From Corynebacterium hindlerae (lineage in GTDB: Bacteria > Actinomycetota > Actinomycetes > Mycobacteriales > Mycobacteriaceae), in assembly GCF_014117265.1 (NCBI RefSeq), contig NZ_CP059833.1, positions 1,147,069 through 1,211,068 on the forward strand: a DNA stretch of 64,000 bases, in the 5' to 3' direction. The notes below the pieces were generated by a model. That model was given only the letters and a program-made list of their open reading frames with translations. It was not told where the DNA came from and made no database searches. Numbering within the stretch: the stretch's first letter is position 1; every line of letters starts with the position of its first letter. Positions 48,755 to 58,249 of this stretch are shown one piece after another. The translations under genes and the position numbers were made by a program.

Positions 48755-50140
48755 TCATCTTTCGGAGACCAACCGCCCCGCGGCAGCCCGCGCCCCAGCG
48801 ATAACATTCGGAATGCCGACACCATCTGCCCAGGCACCGGCCACCTCCACACCATCCACTGCCGTCAACGCAGAGCGCACCGCAGCAACGGTAGCGAGGT
48901 GGGTGTCGCTATAGCACGGAATGCCACCAAACCAGCGCTGCACAAAGATCTCCGACAGCCCCGCAGCGCGGCCGTCGAACCCGGTGATTTTCTGCAGGTC
49001 ATCCAGGGCGTAGTCCACCAAATCATCCTCAGAGGCGCGCACCAGGGCGTCATCGCCAAAGCGCCCGAAGGAAGCGCGGACCAGAGCCCCACCACGCTCA
49101 GCCAGGTGCGGCCACTTCTTCGACGCCAGCGTGAACGCCTTGGCATGCACCCCTGGCTCGTCAGTGGCGATGAGAATACCGGAGTTGTCCGGCAGCCCTT
49201 CGGCGGAATCGAACTTCATTCCCACCACAACGGAGGATGCCAACTTCACCTGCTTAAGCGCAGCCGAGGCCTCAGGAGACACAGCGCGCAGCTGCGGAGC
49301 AGCAGTCGGCGCAGGCGTGGTCACCAGGACGCGATCAAAGGTTCCCTCGGCCTTTTCCAATCGGAGTCCGCCCGGCCCACGCTTGATACCCGAGATGAAC
49401 GAATCCAGGTGGATTCGGGCACCGGACTGCTCGGCAAGCTCTTCATATAGCTGCGCGTAGCCGCCCTGGAACGCCCCAAACACTGGTCCCGAACTCGTGC
49501 GCGCTGACCGCGCCGCATCCAGCTTCGCGACGGCCCCCGACAACGTCACCTTTTCACCTTCGGAAACCATACGATCAAACACCGCTGCCAGCTGTGGAAT
49601 CGTCGCCCGCACTCCGAGGTCATCGGCGGCACAGGAATACACACCACCGAGCAGTGAAGAAACTACATGGTCAACGACCTCGTCGCCGTAGCGCTCGCGA
49701 ACGAGCTTGCCGACGGACATGTCGCCACCAGGAGTCCAATCGATACCAGGCTTGTCACCTTCGGCGTCGATAAGCGCGGCAGTTTCGGCGGAGATCAGCC
49801 CGTCCAATCCGGAGGAAGTCGCGGGGATCCCCATCGCGCCACCCATGGGAATTGGGTGCAAGGCGCCACCGCTGTAGACCAGGGATTTCAGCCCAGACGG
49901 GGCGACGATGTCATCGCCGAGGCCGAGCTGTTCGAAGAACTCAGTCGCATCTTTTCGGAACGCCAAGAACCCTTCGGCTCCCATGTCGGTGCGGCCGGAC
50001 TCGAAGGGGACGGTGTAGAGCTTGCCGCCGATGCGTTCGTCGGCTTCGAAGACGTCAATCTCGGCGTCTGGGTCCAATTGGCGCAGTTCGTAGGCGGCGG
50101 TGAGCCCTGCAAGTCCAGCGCCGATGATCGCGTACTTCAT
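48755..50140 (-). CDS. hemY: protoporphyrinogen/coproporphyrinogen oxidase
   Basis: 461 aa. FAD site AIIGAGLAGLTAAYELRQLD and VFEADERIGGKLYTV; C-terminal FAD segment VEVAGAWADGVGIPNVIAGA. In actinobacteria this HemY type acts on coproporphyrinogen III (also called CgoX), before iron insertion. It follows hemE by 8 bp. Confidence 0.95.
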   Translation of the reverse strand: MKYAIIGAGLAGLTAAYELRQLDPDAEIDVFEADERIGGKLYTVPFESGRTDMGAEGFLAFRKDATEFFEQLGLGDDIVAPSGLKSLVYSGGALHPIPMGGAMGIPATSSGLDGLISAETAALIDAEGDKPGIDWTPGGDMSVGKLVRERYGDEVVDHVVSSLLGGVYSCAADDLGVRATIPQLAAVFDRMVSEGEKVTLSGAVAKLDAARSARTSSGPVFGAFQGGYAQLYEELAEQSGARIHLDSFISGIKRGPGGLRLEKAEGTFDRVLVTTPAPTAAPQLRAVSPEASAALKQVKLASSVVVGMKFDSAEGLPDNSGILIATDEPGVHAKAFTLASKKWPHLAERGGALVRASFGRFGDDALVRASEDDLVDYALDDLQKITGFDGRAAGLSEIFVQRWFGGIPCYSDTHLATVAAVRSALTAVDGVEVAGAWADGVGIPNVIAGARAAAGRLVSER

Positions 50141-50148
50141 GTTGTCTC

Positions 50149-51186
50149 CTAAGAATGAATAATGCGGACGGCTTCGGTGATGGCATCTGGGTCAGTACTT
50201 GGCATCACGCCGTGCCCCAGGTTGAAGACGTGACCGATGGCGTCGCCGGCCTCGATAGCGGCCGCAGCCTCGGACTTGATGCGGTTAATCTCGCGGGTCA
50301 TGGCCTCGGTGCCCGCGAACAAAATCGCGGGATCCAGGTTGCCTTGCAGCACCTTCGCCTGCACCCGCTTGGCTGCCACGTCGAGCGGAACCCGCCAATC
50401 GATGCCCATGACCTCAGAGCCAGCTTCGCTCATTGCGCCCAGGATCTCCCCAGTGCCCACGCCGAAGTGGATACGTGGGATGTCCTTGACTGATGTGAGG
50501 ATTTCCGCAGAGTACGGCAGCACGAACTCGCGATAGTCACGCTCAGTGAGGTACCCGGCCCAGGAATCGAACAGCTGCATCGCCTCGATCCCCGCGTCGA
50601 TCTGGCCACGCAGCCAATTGATGATCGTCGGGGTCAGGCGCTGCATCAGCGCATGCCAGACCTCTGGTTCGGCGTGCATCATCGCTTTTGTCTTCTCGTG
50701 ATTCTTGCTTGGGCCCCCCTCGATCAGGTAGCTAGCCAGGGTAAACGGCGCGCCCGCAAAACCGATAAGGGTCTGCTGCTCCGTGAGCTCTTCCTGGATA
50801 ATACGGATCCCTTCCTGCACCTCCAGCACGTCCGTGTCCAGGATTGGCAGGTTGTTGACGTCCTCGATTGTGCGGATCGGATCCGCCAGAACCGGGCCTC
50901 GGCCAGGGACAATATCGATCGGCAGACCAGCGGCCTTCAGCGGCACCACAATATCCGAGAACAAAATCGCACCGTCCACGTCATGGCGACGCACCGGCTG
51001 CAACGTGATCTCCGCCAGCAACTCCGGCATAAAGCAGGAATCCAGCATCGGGATTCCCTCACGGACCTGGCGGTATTCCGGCAAGGATCGACCAGCCTGG
51101 CGCATGAACCAGACCGGGGTGCGGGATGGGGTTTTGCCGGCGATGGCGTCGAGAAGCGGGGCGTTCTTGGCAGTCATGCAATCCAT
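50149..51186 (-). CDS. hemE: uroporphyrinogen decarboxylase
   Basis: 345 aa. N-terminal hallmark TPVWFMRQAGRSLPEYRQVR, then ILFSDIVVPLKAAGLPIDIV, and ending NLGHGVMPSTDPDAITEAV. Decarboxylates uroporphyrinogen III to coproporphyrinogen III. A second ATG at 51177 is an alternative start. Confidence 0.97.
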   Translation of the reverse strand: MDCMTAKNAPLLDAIAGKTPSRTPVWFMRQAGRSLPEYRQVREGIPMLDSCFMPELLAEITLQPVRRHDVDGAILFSDIVVPLKAAGLPIDIVPGRGPVLADPIRTIEDVNNLPILDTDVLEVQEGIRIIQEELTEQQTLIGFAGAPFTLASYLIEGGPSKNHEKTKAMMHAEPEVWHALMQRLTPTIINWLRGQIDAGIEAMQLFDSWAGYLTERDYREFVLPYSAEILTSVKDIPRIHFGVGTGEILGAMSEAGSEVMGIDWRVPLDVAAKRVQAKVLQGNLDPAILFAGTEAMTREINRIKSEAAAAIEAGDAIGHVFNLGHGVMPSTDPDAITEAVRIIHS

Positions 51187-51239
51187 TGTGCCCTACCTGG
51201 TGCGCGGCCGGTGAATGGGGCGAAGCAGCGCTGCTTACC

Positions 51240-51330
51240 GACGCCCACAGCAGCCATAACTCAGCACTGTGCATGGCTTATATTGAATTGGCCCAAGCCA
51301 ACTACCAAGTCACGAAGGAACTTTCTTAAC
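51240..51330 (+). pseudogene. possible C-terminal remnant of a third PLA2-type toxin
   Basis: A short frame ending at 51329 reads HNSALCMAYIELAQANYQVT then KELS-stop. It resembles the end of the 40025 toxin (QSCIAESYARHALVQTGEYL) in the Cys-x-Ala, Gln and Leu positions. It has no start of its own and lies directly before the third immunity-like gene. The match is short, so the call is tentative. Confidence 0.35.
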
Positions 51331-51729
51331 GTGAAGAATCAAACCGATGCAAGTTGGTGGCGGTTCCCTTCACCCGAACTGTTTGCTTTCATTAGTTGAT
51401 GGGTCGCGTTGTTGATGCCCTGGTCAGAGATAGAAGGCTGGGCTTTCCTACTTATGTTGGGAACAACCTTGGCTTTCTTTTGTTCATTTGTTCTCGGATT
51501 GACTAGACCAACGCGTTGGGTTCCATCGCCGGCTGTTTTGGTGCTAGGCCTGGCTCTTTTGGCGGCAACGTTTGCTCTATCACATGGAGATCCTGATTTT
51601 GGAAGGGGCTGGCTGCTCATTTCAGGTTTTGGACTGACCTTCTCGGGAGTTTCTGATCTCATTCGACGTTGTCTGGCGATGTGGAAGTATCGCCAGACAA
51701 CACCGAAATCACGCAGGAGAAACCCCTAA
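51331..51729 (+). pseudogene. third immunity-like membrane protein, interrupted by an in-frame TGA
   Basis: A GTG at 51331 behind AAGGAA opens a frame reading KNQTDASWWRFPSPELFAFI, then S, TGA (51397-51399), and continues in the same frame WVALLMPWSEIEGWAFLLML to a stop at 51729. Reading the TGA as a lost Trp codon restores a 132-residue, four-helix protein that starts WRFPSPEL like WRIPTIEL of the 41752 protein and ends IRRCLAMWK like IRRMYARK. Its 3' end overlaps the convergent ATPase gene by 4 nt. A shorter product starting at 51409 could still be made. Confidence 0.55.
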
Positions 51730-54350
51730 AACCTCCGCACGTTGTTTGAGCGTGCTTCGATGAGGAACGTAAACAAAATGGTAAACAGCGTCGCTGCCAT
51801 TGGGTGCAGGACACCGGCCACCGCGGCGGTCATAACCAAAGCGTTGTAAGCCCAGGCCAGCATGATGTTGCGATCGACTAGGGCGGAAATTCGCCGAGCT
51901 AACGCTATAAGTTCCGGAACCACTGAAACGTCGGAACGCAGCAGCACCACATCTGCTTCTGGGACGTCCAATCGGACTTGATCGTCCATAAGAATGCCGA
52001 CATCTGCCACGTTGAGGCATTCGCGGACCCCAAGGCCACCAACCATCGCAACTTGGGCGCCTTGGGTGTGCACGCTGCGGACGGCAAGCACTTTCTTTTT
52101 CAGGGCGATGCCCGCGAGGACGCGGGACATTCCGAGATTGTCGGCAAACCTGCGGGCCACCGGGTACATGTCCCTAGTGATCATGATGGTTTCAATGCCC
52201 ATCTCTTCCAGCGTGGCCACGGCATCTTCCGCGTCTGGTTTGTTGTCTTGGCGGAGCGTGATCACACCACGGGCCTGGCCTTTCCAGCTCACCACAATCG
52301 GGATACCGCCAGAGACGGCCACGTTGGACAGTCGGGAGGACAGGCCGGAAAGGTCGTGCGGTCGCACGAGGGTTGCCTCGACCTGGCGGAGTTCCACTTC
52401 CCCTTCGGAATTCTTCAGCGGGATTTCAATACCGCCAGACAGCGTCCCATCGTCCAGCACCTGGGGGTGCGCTACCTCGATCCAGTGCGGGATGTCCTCA
52501 CCGCCGGTTCCCGCGTCACGTGCTTCGCGGGCGGCCCGCACCAGGGCTTTGGACGCGGGGTGGACGCTCTCCATGGCAAGAGCACCTGCGACACGGAGGA
52601 CAAGCTCCGGGTTCTCCCCTTCCGCCACCGAGATGGTCTCTACGAACATGTCCTTTTCGGTGAGTGTGCCCACACGGTTAAACACCATCGAGTTCACCTC
52701 GTCCAGTTCACGGATCACTTCCGCATTGCGGACCAGGACGCCAAGGCGAGCGGTCTGTTCGATGCCGAGTTTCATGGCTACGTTCGTCGATAAGGCAAGT
52801 GCGACAGGCGCCACACCTGCCAGGATCGCAAGAGCCGACGCCACGGCGGCGTTAATGTTCGCTCCGATCAGCCACCAGAGGAAAAAGTCCAGGGCCGCAA
52901 TCCCCAACGCCCATGGCACCAACAACGATGCCGTTTTAGTGGCCAGCTGAGCCGAACGGTTCTGATACTGGGAGGCTTCCTTCACCCAGCGGTAGATAGA
53001 AGCAATGCGAGTCTGCGAGCCCGTCTTATGCACGCGGATTTTCAGCGGACCACTAAGCAGAAAGCTGCCCGCATGCACCGTGGAATTTACTTTGACTTTC
53101 TCGGTTTTCCCAGAATAGTTCGTAAACATGCCGGGTTGGATTTCCGCGGCGCCACCGATCACACGCCCATCCACCGGAATGGTCGCGCCACCTGGAACAA
53201 TGATGTCATCCCCCACGCGAATTTCCTGGACCGGAATCTCCACATGCACAGACTTTGAAGTGGCGGTGTCTTTCCGCACCACCGTCACAACGTCGAGTTC
53301 TCCCCGAATCTTGGCCTTGTACTCGTCCATGAGGTCTGGGCGCTCACGTCTGGTGAGCAAGCTCCCCAGCAGCATGAACACCGTCACTCCGCAGGCAACG
53401 TCAAGGAAGAATTCGCCCTGGGCCACCCTGTTGTAGTTCTGGGCCAACCACTGTGGCTGGAAGCGCCAATCCGGGCTTCCCGCTGTGGTGAACACCAGCA
53501 GGAAAATCGACCACAGGTAGGAACTCAGCACCGCCGCTGAGCTCGCAGCATCAAGCGCAGACATGCCCCGTCGCAGGCCGGCAGCCGTCGCACGGTGGAA
53601 TGGCCAAGCACCCCATGTCACCACGGGCGTGGCGATGGCGAGACACACCCACTGCCAGTAGTCGAACTGGAGATCCGGAAGGTAAGAAAGAATGAAAATC
53701 GGTAGGCTGAGCAGCGCGCTAACGAGCAGCCGGGAGCGCGTCAGTAGTTCCTTCGCGGTAAACAGCACCTCGGTAGGTTCTTCGTCTTGGCTTCGAATCA
53801 GCTGGACGTCGCGAAGCCGGCCCGCCCGGCGCGCCGCCAGATCAGCGCGCTCCTCCGCCTCTTGCTGGCGTCGACGAGGCAGTCGAGTGGCCCGCAGCGC
53901 CAATTTTTTCCTGCGTCCCCGCAATGGGAGTGGTCGCCGGGTTTGATTCAGGCGCTCTGCACGCCGACGCAGCGACGCGTTGGTGAGAACCGCGTGCACG
54001 CCAAAATCAGCAAATACCGCGATGACATCGTCGGGGCTCACATCGTCAGGCGCCGTAATCCATGCCGTGGCGGACTCATACACCACCGACGCACGGATTC
54101 CGGGACGCTGTTCGAGGGCTTCCTCAATGTCAGCCACATGCAGCGCTGACTCCAACCCCTCCAACTCCAACGCGAAGGAAGTGTGGGCGGAAGCCTGCCT
54201 GCGTGCCAGCCGAACATGCGGAGACTCATCTGAGTCAATGGCCCCGGCGAGCCCGGCAGCTGCCGCGGCTTTTTTCGCCTCGGCGATCGCCGCATCCATT
54301 TGCTTCTGGGAGCTACGCAGAGTCTCCGGGGTAGTTTCAAAATCAGCCAC
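51726..54350 (-). CDS. pseudo-P-type ATPase (catalytic motifs lost) in the heme cluster
   Basis: 874 aa from a GTG at 54350, uninterrupted. Overall layout is that of a heavy-metal-type P-ATPase: an N-terminal domain of about 200 aa, paired membrane helices, actuator domain, core helices, P/N domains and last helices. The phosphorylation motif reads FNRVGTLT instead of DKTGTLT, with Asn558 replacing the essential Asp. The actuator loop reads NYSGKTEKV instead of TGES. The metal-site helix reads APVALALSTN instead of CPC. The hinge reads VGGLGVRECLN instead of GDGxND. Only the N-domain His-Pro (VHPASKAL) remains. It cannot hydrolyse ATP in the normal way; a structural or sensor role is possible. 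Confidence 0.85.
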   Translation of the reverse strand: MADFETTPETLRSSQKQMDAAIAEAKKAAAAAGLAGAIDSDESPHVRLARRQASAHTSFALELEGLESALHVADIEEALEQRPGIRASVVYESATAWITAPDDVSPDDVIAVFADFGVHAVLTNASLRRRAERLNQTRRPLPLRGRRKKLALRATRLPRRRQQEAEERADLAARRAGRLRDVQLIRSQDEEPTEVLFTAKELLTRSRLLVSALLSLPIFILSYLPDLQFDYWQWVCLAIATPVVTWGAWPFHRATAAGLRRGMSALDAASSAAVLSSYLWSIFLLVFTTAGSPDWRFQPQWLAQNYNRVAQGEFFLDVACGVTVFMLLGSLLTRRERPDLMDEYKAKIRGELDVVTVVRKDTATSKSVHVEIPVQEIRVGDDIIVPGGATIPVDGRVIGGAAEIQPGMFTNYSGKTEKVKVNSTVHAGSFLLSGPLKIRVHKTGSQTRIASIYRWVKEASQYQNRSAQLATKTASLLVPWALGIAALDFFLWWLIGANINAAVASALAILAGVAPVALALSTNVAMKLGIEQTARLGVLVRNAEVIRELDEVNSMVFNRVGTLTEKDMFVETISVAEGENPELVLRVAGALAMESVHPASKALVRAAREARDAGTGGEDIPHWIEVAHPQVLDDGTLSGGIEIPLKNSEGEVELRQVEATLVRPHDLSGLSSRLSNVAVSGGIPIVVSWKGQARGVITLRQDNKPDAEDAVATLEEMGIETIMITRDMYPVARRFADNLGMSRVLAGIALKKKVLAVRSVHTQGAQVAMVGGLGVRECLNVADVGILMDDQVRLDVPEADVVLLRSDVSVVPELIALARRISALVDRNIMLAWAYNALVMTAAVAGVLHPMAATLFTILFTFLIEARSNNVRRF

Positions 54351-54352
54351 TG

Positions 54353-54841
54353 TTAATACTCGTCATTCTGGTAGGCGAAGTATTGGTTCACGATGGGACG
54401 ATAGATGATCAACGCACCTGTGGTGAGCAATATCGGGATGAGGGCGATCCCCACTCCGGCGGCCTTGACAGTGAAGGCGATGAGGTCAACGAGCACACAC
54501 AGCACAATGACGGCGAGCGTCCAGCGGCGCGAGTATTTCACCGCGCGGCGTACCTGCGTCATTAGCATCGCGATCAAGAATCCAGCCACAATGTTAAAAA
54601 CACCAACGAAGCGCTGGTTCAGCTCCACTGCAGCGATCAGCCTCGGATCAACATTGGTGTCCCCGGAATAGCCAGACGTTGCGACGACGAGGCCAAAAAA
54701 GATAGCGAGCCCGGCGCTAACGACGAGCCACCAATAACCAATCTTCAGCGGCAGCGGCGGCGCGTCGAAGGTAACGCGCTGTTCAGTGTGTGCGTGGTCG
54801 TCATCGCCACCCCGATACATTGAGGGAAACATGTAGGTCAT
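54353..54841 (-). CDS. four-helix membrane protein of the heme cluster
   Basis: 162 aa from the ATG at 54841 (MTYMFPSMYRGGDDDHAHTE), since longer in-frame starts lack support. Four hydrophobic segments, including IGYWWLVVSAGLAIFFGLVV and VGIALIPILLTTGALIIYRP. It ends 2 bp before the pseudo-ATPase start, so the two are likely made together. Family not recognised with confidence. Confidence 0.7.
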   Translation of the reverse strand: MTYMFPSMYRGGDDDHAHTEQRVTFDAPPLPLKIGYWWLVVSAGLAIFFGLVVATSGYSGDTNVDPRLIAAVELNQRFVGVFNIVAGFLIAMLMTQVRRAVKYSRRWTLAVIVLCVLVDLIAFTVKAAGVGIALIPILLTTGALIIYRPIVNQYFAYQNDEY

Positions 54842-54854
54842 GGTGCTTAACGTC

Positions 54855-55376
54855 CTAGGGTTTCTCGGCAGGCATCGCGCGCGCCCACTCCACAGATTCT
54901 TTCTTAGCACCAAAAAGTGCGGCCAGCACTGCACACACTGCGGTGAGGAGCTGGACGATGCCGTCGGCAAGCACCAGCGGGAGCGGCAGGCTAGCTGTGG
55001 TGGCGATTTCAAAAACGAACAGGCCACGGAGAGCAAAGTACACTGCGAAAACGGTGAGGAATCGCCGTGCACCGTCGGCACGCTTGGTGCCGTTACGGAA
55101 AATGTAGGCAGTCCAGGCGATCGCTACAACGATGGCGAGTGCGATCAGCCCGGAGAAAACTACCGCTATCCCGGACAGGAGAGTCAGCTGCTGATCGCTG
55201 AGGGTCTCCAGCTGCTGCGGGTTCATCGTCTGTTTGACAGCTTCTTTGAGCTCAGCGGTACCCAACAGTCCCATTACCACGTTGAGGATCTGGTGGAGGG
55301 TTTCAAACACCACGACCCCAAGCCACATGTTCATCGCCAGGTTAACGGCTTCCGGGCGCTGTGATGCGACCTCCAC
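54855..55376 (-). CDS. membrane protein of the heme cluster
   Basis: 173 aa with four hydrophobic segments (for example MNMWLGVVVFETLHQILNVV and LLSGIAVVFSGLIALAIVVA). It lies between hemB and the 54353 gene with small gaps of 25 and 13 bp, so it is part of the hem operon. No known domain recognised. Together with the next two genes it forms a block of three membrane proteins between hemB and hemE. Confidence 0.7.
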   Translation of the reverse strand: MEVASQRPEAVNLAMNMWLGVVVFETLHQILNVVMGLLGTAELKEAVKQTMNPQQLETLSDQQLTLLSGIAVVFSGLIALAIVVAIAWTAYIFRNGTKRADGARRFLTVFAVYFALRGLFVFEIATTASLPLPLVLADGIVQLLTAVCAVLAALFGAKKESVEWARAMPAEKP

Positions 55377-55401
55377 GAGTCCCTCCTTGTGGGCCTAAAA
55401 A

Positions 55402-56403
55402 CTAATACTGCTCACGCAAAATGCGTGCAGCCTCGACAGCAAAGTACGTCAGGATCTGGTTGGCGCCTGCCCGCTTGAACGCCAGCAGCGCCTCCATCAT
55501 GGAGGCCTCGCCGTCGAGCCAGCCGTTGGCTGCTGCTGCCTGAATCATGGCATATTCGCCGGACACCTGGTACACCACAACCGGGACGGGGGACACCTCA
55601 GAGACAGCGCGCAGGACGTCCAGGTAAGGCATACCGGGTTTGACCAAGACAAAGTCAGCTCCCTCAGCCACATCCAGATCCACTTCCAGCAGGGACTCAC
55701 GCACGTTAGCGGGATCCTGCTGGTAGGTGCGTCGATCGCCTTCCAGCGAGGAGCCCACGGCCTCACGGAACGGACCATAGTAGGCGGAAGCGTACTTGGC
55801 GGAGTAGGCCATGATCGCGACGTCGCCGAAGCCTGCTTCGTCCAGTGCCTGCCGGATCGCAGCGATCTGTCCATCCATCATGCCGGATGGGGAGACAATG
55901 TGGGCACCGGCGGTTGCCTGCGCCACGGCCATCTTCTGGTAGCGCTCCAGGGTGGCGTCATTGTCCACGATCGTGTCACCGAAGCGGTCGGTGGCCAGCA
56001 CGCCGCAGTGCCCGTGGGTAGTGAATTCATCCAGACAGGTGTCGGCCATCACCAGGATGTCGTCGCCGAATTCTGCACGTACAGCCTTAATAGCCCGGTT
56101 GAGGACGCCGTCCGCTGCCCACGCTTGGGAGCCTTCCGCGTCTTTGTCTTCCGAGGCTGGCACGCCAAACAGGTCGATACATTTGATGCCGGCGTCGCGG
56201 GCTTCCCGGATGGCGTCGATAAGCGTGGCGAAGGTGTGCTGCACCACGCCCGGCATGGAGGAGATCGGTCGAGGCTCCTCAATGCCGTCGGCGATAAACA
56301 TCGGCAGAATCAGGTCCGCCGGGCGAAGCGATGTTTCCGCCACGAGGGCGCGCATCGCCGGGCTCGTGCGGAGGCGACGAGGACGACGGGTGATTTCGGA
56401 CAT
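55402..56403 (-). CDS. hemB: porphobilinogen synthase (delta-aminolevulinate dehydratase)
   Basis: 333 aa. Schiff-base lysines in [18 protein letters not shown] and [13 protein letters not shown]. The metal loop reads [14 protein letters not shown], in which the middle zinc Cys is Asp, as in Mg/mixed-metal enzymes of actinobacteria. Joins two 5-aminolevulinates. Confidence 0.97.
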   Translation of the reverse strand: MSEITRRPRRLRTSPAMRALVAETSLRPADLILPMFIADGIEEPRPISSMPGVVQHTFATLIDAIREARDAGIKCIDLFGVPASEDKDAEGSQAWAADGVLNRAIKAVRAEFGDDILVMADTCLDEFTTHGHCGVLATDRFGDTIVDNDATLERYQKMAVAQATAGAHIVSPSGMMDGQIAAIRQALDEAGFGDVAIMAYSAKYASAYYGPFREAVGSSLEGDRRTYQQDPANVRESLLEVDLDVAEGADFVLVKPGMPYLDVLRAVSEVSPVPVVVYQVSGEYAMIQAAAANGWLDGEASMMEALLAFKRAGANQILTYFAVEAARILREQY

Positions 56404-56427
56404 GAGGTTTCCTCCCAGTTTAAGCGA

Positions 56428-58110
56428 CTATTCTGCAGCTTTACGACGCGCACGGCGCTTCTTCCGCGGCGGCGGAAGTTGACCTGCTGCCCGCAAGCCC
56501 GCAACATGCTCGGCGAGGGCATCCACGAGTTCGTTAACGCCCGCGACCTCCGGCACCACATCGACTCGTAGCCCCAGCTCCTTCGCGGTAGCGGCAGCCA
56601 TCGGCCCAATGCACGCAATGATGGTGCGCTGGTGTGGCTTACCGGCAATGCCCACCAAGTTAGCCACGGTGGACGATGACGTGAAGCAGACTGCGTCGAA
56701 GCCACCGGACTTGATCATGTCGCGAATCTCCGCGCTCGGTGGAGCGGCTCGGACGGTGCGGTAGGCCACGATGTCATCGACTTCCCAGCCCAACCCAATC
56801 AGCCCGTCCACCAGCACATCGGTGGCGATGTCGGCCCGTGGTAGCAGCACGCGCCCCACCGGGTCCAGGTCTTCGTCATACTCCGGGAAGACGTTGACCA
56901 AGCCTTGGGCATTTTGCTCAGTCGGCTTGGGGAGCAGCTCTGGGGTGATTCCGAGCGCGCTGACAGCTTCCGCCGTCTTGTGCCCGACGCAGGCAATGTG
57001 GACGCCAGCGAAGGACCGTGCATCCAGCCCAAACTGGGTGACTTTTTCCCACAGCGCATTGACCGCATTGACGCTGGTCAGGGCGATCCACTGGTAGCGT
57101 CCCTCCACGATGCCCTTGATCGCTCGTTCCATTTGAGCCGGATTGCGTGGCGGTTCCACAGAGATCGTCGGCACTTCTTGTGGAATCGCACCGTGCGAGG
57201 CCAACCGAGTGGACATCGGCCCGGCCTGTTCCTTAGAACGTGGCACCAGCACGCGCCAGCCGTACAGGCTGCGGTTCTCCCACCAGGAGTACTTTGACCG
57301 GTTGTCCACGCCTTTTCCTAACGTCACCACGATGCGCCCCGGAAGTTCGCCGTCGATCTTACCGAGGGTGCCCAAGGTGGTGTCGTAGGTGCGCTGCAAG
57401 CGGGTAGTGCCGTTTACGGTCACGGTAGCTGGCAAATCAGCCGAAAGCCCGCGTTGGTGAAGTTCCGCGGAGATCGTCGGCAAATCTCCTGCTTCGGCTT
57501 GTAGCACCAATGGTTGCGGCGCCACGGCCAGCACGTCCCAGTCCACGTCGTCCTGGGCCACATCAGTTTCGGTGTAGGTAGATCCCAGGGCGATCCCGGC
57601 GAACGTCGGAACGGTAGCAGGCAGAGACATGCCTGGGACCACGTTGAATTCCAGCCCTGCTGCGGCCACGGCGTTAATCTCTGCGAGGACGGCGTTGCTG
57701 GACAGCGGATTGCCGGTGACCAACCGAACCACGTTGGTTCCAGTGGCCACCAGGTCGTGCAGCTGCTGGGCGACATCCTGAGCCGATCCTTCGACCACCT
57801 CAACGATGTCTGCCGCTGACGGCCCCGGAGGCTTCGGGGGGCGACGTCGCGCCCCATTGGCCTTGGCCTCCGCACAGATCCGTTCGTATTCGGCATCGAA
57901 GGCCTGTTGTTTTTCTTCCGGGATGGGCAAGTCTGACCCCACGATGGCCCGAACCCCGCTGAGCACGGCGGCATCGGCGACGGCTAAGGATGCCCCGCCC
58001 AGTACCTCACGGGCGCGAACGGTGAGCAAATCTGGATTGCCGGGGCCAGCACCGACGAAAATAACGGTGCCGAGTTCTTGGTGCTTCTCAGCCGGTTGGG
58101 GCTTAGTCAT
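56428..58110 (-). CDS. hemD: fused uroporphyrinogen-III C-methyltransferase / uroporphyrinogen-III synthase (CobA-HemD)
   Basis: 560 aa. The N-terminal half is a SAM-dependent tetrapyrrole methylase: FVGAGPGNPDLLTVRAREVL, then VRLVTGNPLSSNAVLAEINA. The C-terminal half (from about residue 280, WRVLVPRSKEQAGPMSTRLA) is uroporphyrinogen-III synthase, with FDAVCFTSSSTVANLVGI near the end. The fusion is usual in actinobacteria and links heme with siroheme/cobalamin branches. A basic tail (KKRRARRKAAE) ends it. Between hemC (139-bp gap) and hemB (24-bp gap). Confidence 0.95.
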   Translation of the reverse strand: MTKPQPAEKHQELGTVIFVGAGPGNPDLLTVRAREVLGGASLAVADAAVLSGVRAIVGSDLPIPEEKQQAFDAEYERICAEAKANGARRRPPKPPGPSAADIVEVVEGSAQDVAQQLHDLVATGTNVVRLVTGNPLSSNAVLAEINAVAAAGLEFNVVPGMSLPATVPTFAGIALGSTYTETDVAQDDVDWDVLAVAPQPLVLQAEAGDLPTISAELHQRGLSADLPATVTVNGTTRLQRTYDTTLGTLGKIDGELPGRIVVTLGKGVDNRSKYSWWENRSLYGWRVLVPRSKEQAGPMSTRLASHGAIPQEVPTISVEPPRNPAQMERAIKGIVEGRYQWIALTSVNAVNALWEKVTQFGLDARSFAGVHIACVGHKTAEAVSALGITPELLPKPTEQNAQGLVNVFPEYDEDLDPVGRVLLPRADIATDVLVDGLIGLGWEVDDIVAYRTVRAAPPSAEIRDMIKSGGFDAVCFTSSSTVANLVGIAGKPHQRTIIACIGPMAAATAKELGLRVDVVPEVAGVNELVDALAEHVAGLRAAGQLPPPRKKRRARRKAAE

Positions 58111-58185
58111 GTAAGTCTTTTCTTAAGCTTTCAGCGTCGTGATCTACCTATGGGGCAGACGAGTACCTTCCATAATGCCGTTAGC

Positions 58186-58213
58186 CGACCCTAATCCCAT
58201 CGGATTGGGTCGA
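58186..58213. other. inverted repeat between hemC and hemD
   Basis: CGACCCTAATCC - 4 nt - GGATTGGGTCG, arms of about 11 bp with a one-base difference. It lies 37 bp after the end of hemC and 76 bp before hemD. It may be a partial terminator or an operator; nothing else is seen in this 139-bp gap. Confidence 0.45.
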
Positions 58214-58249
58214 CATGTGCTAGGTCAACCCTAGAGCATACGGCGAGTT

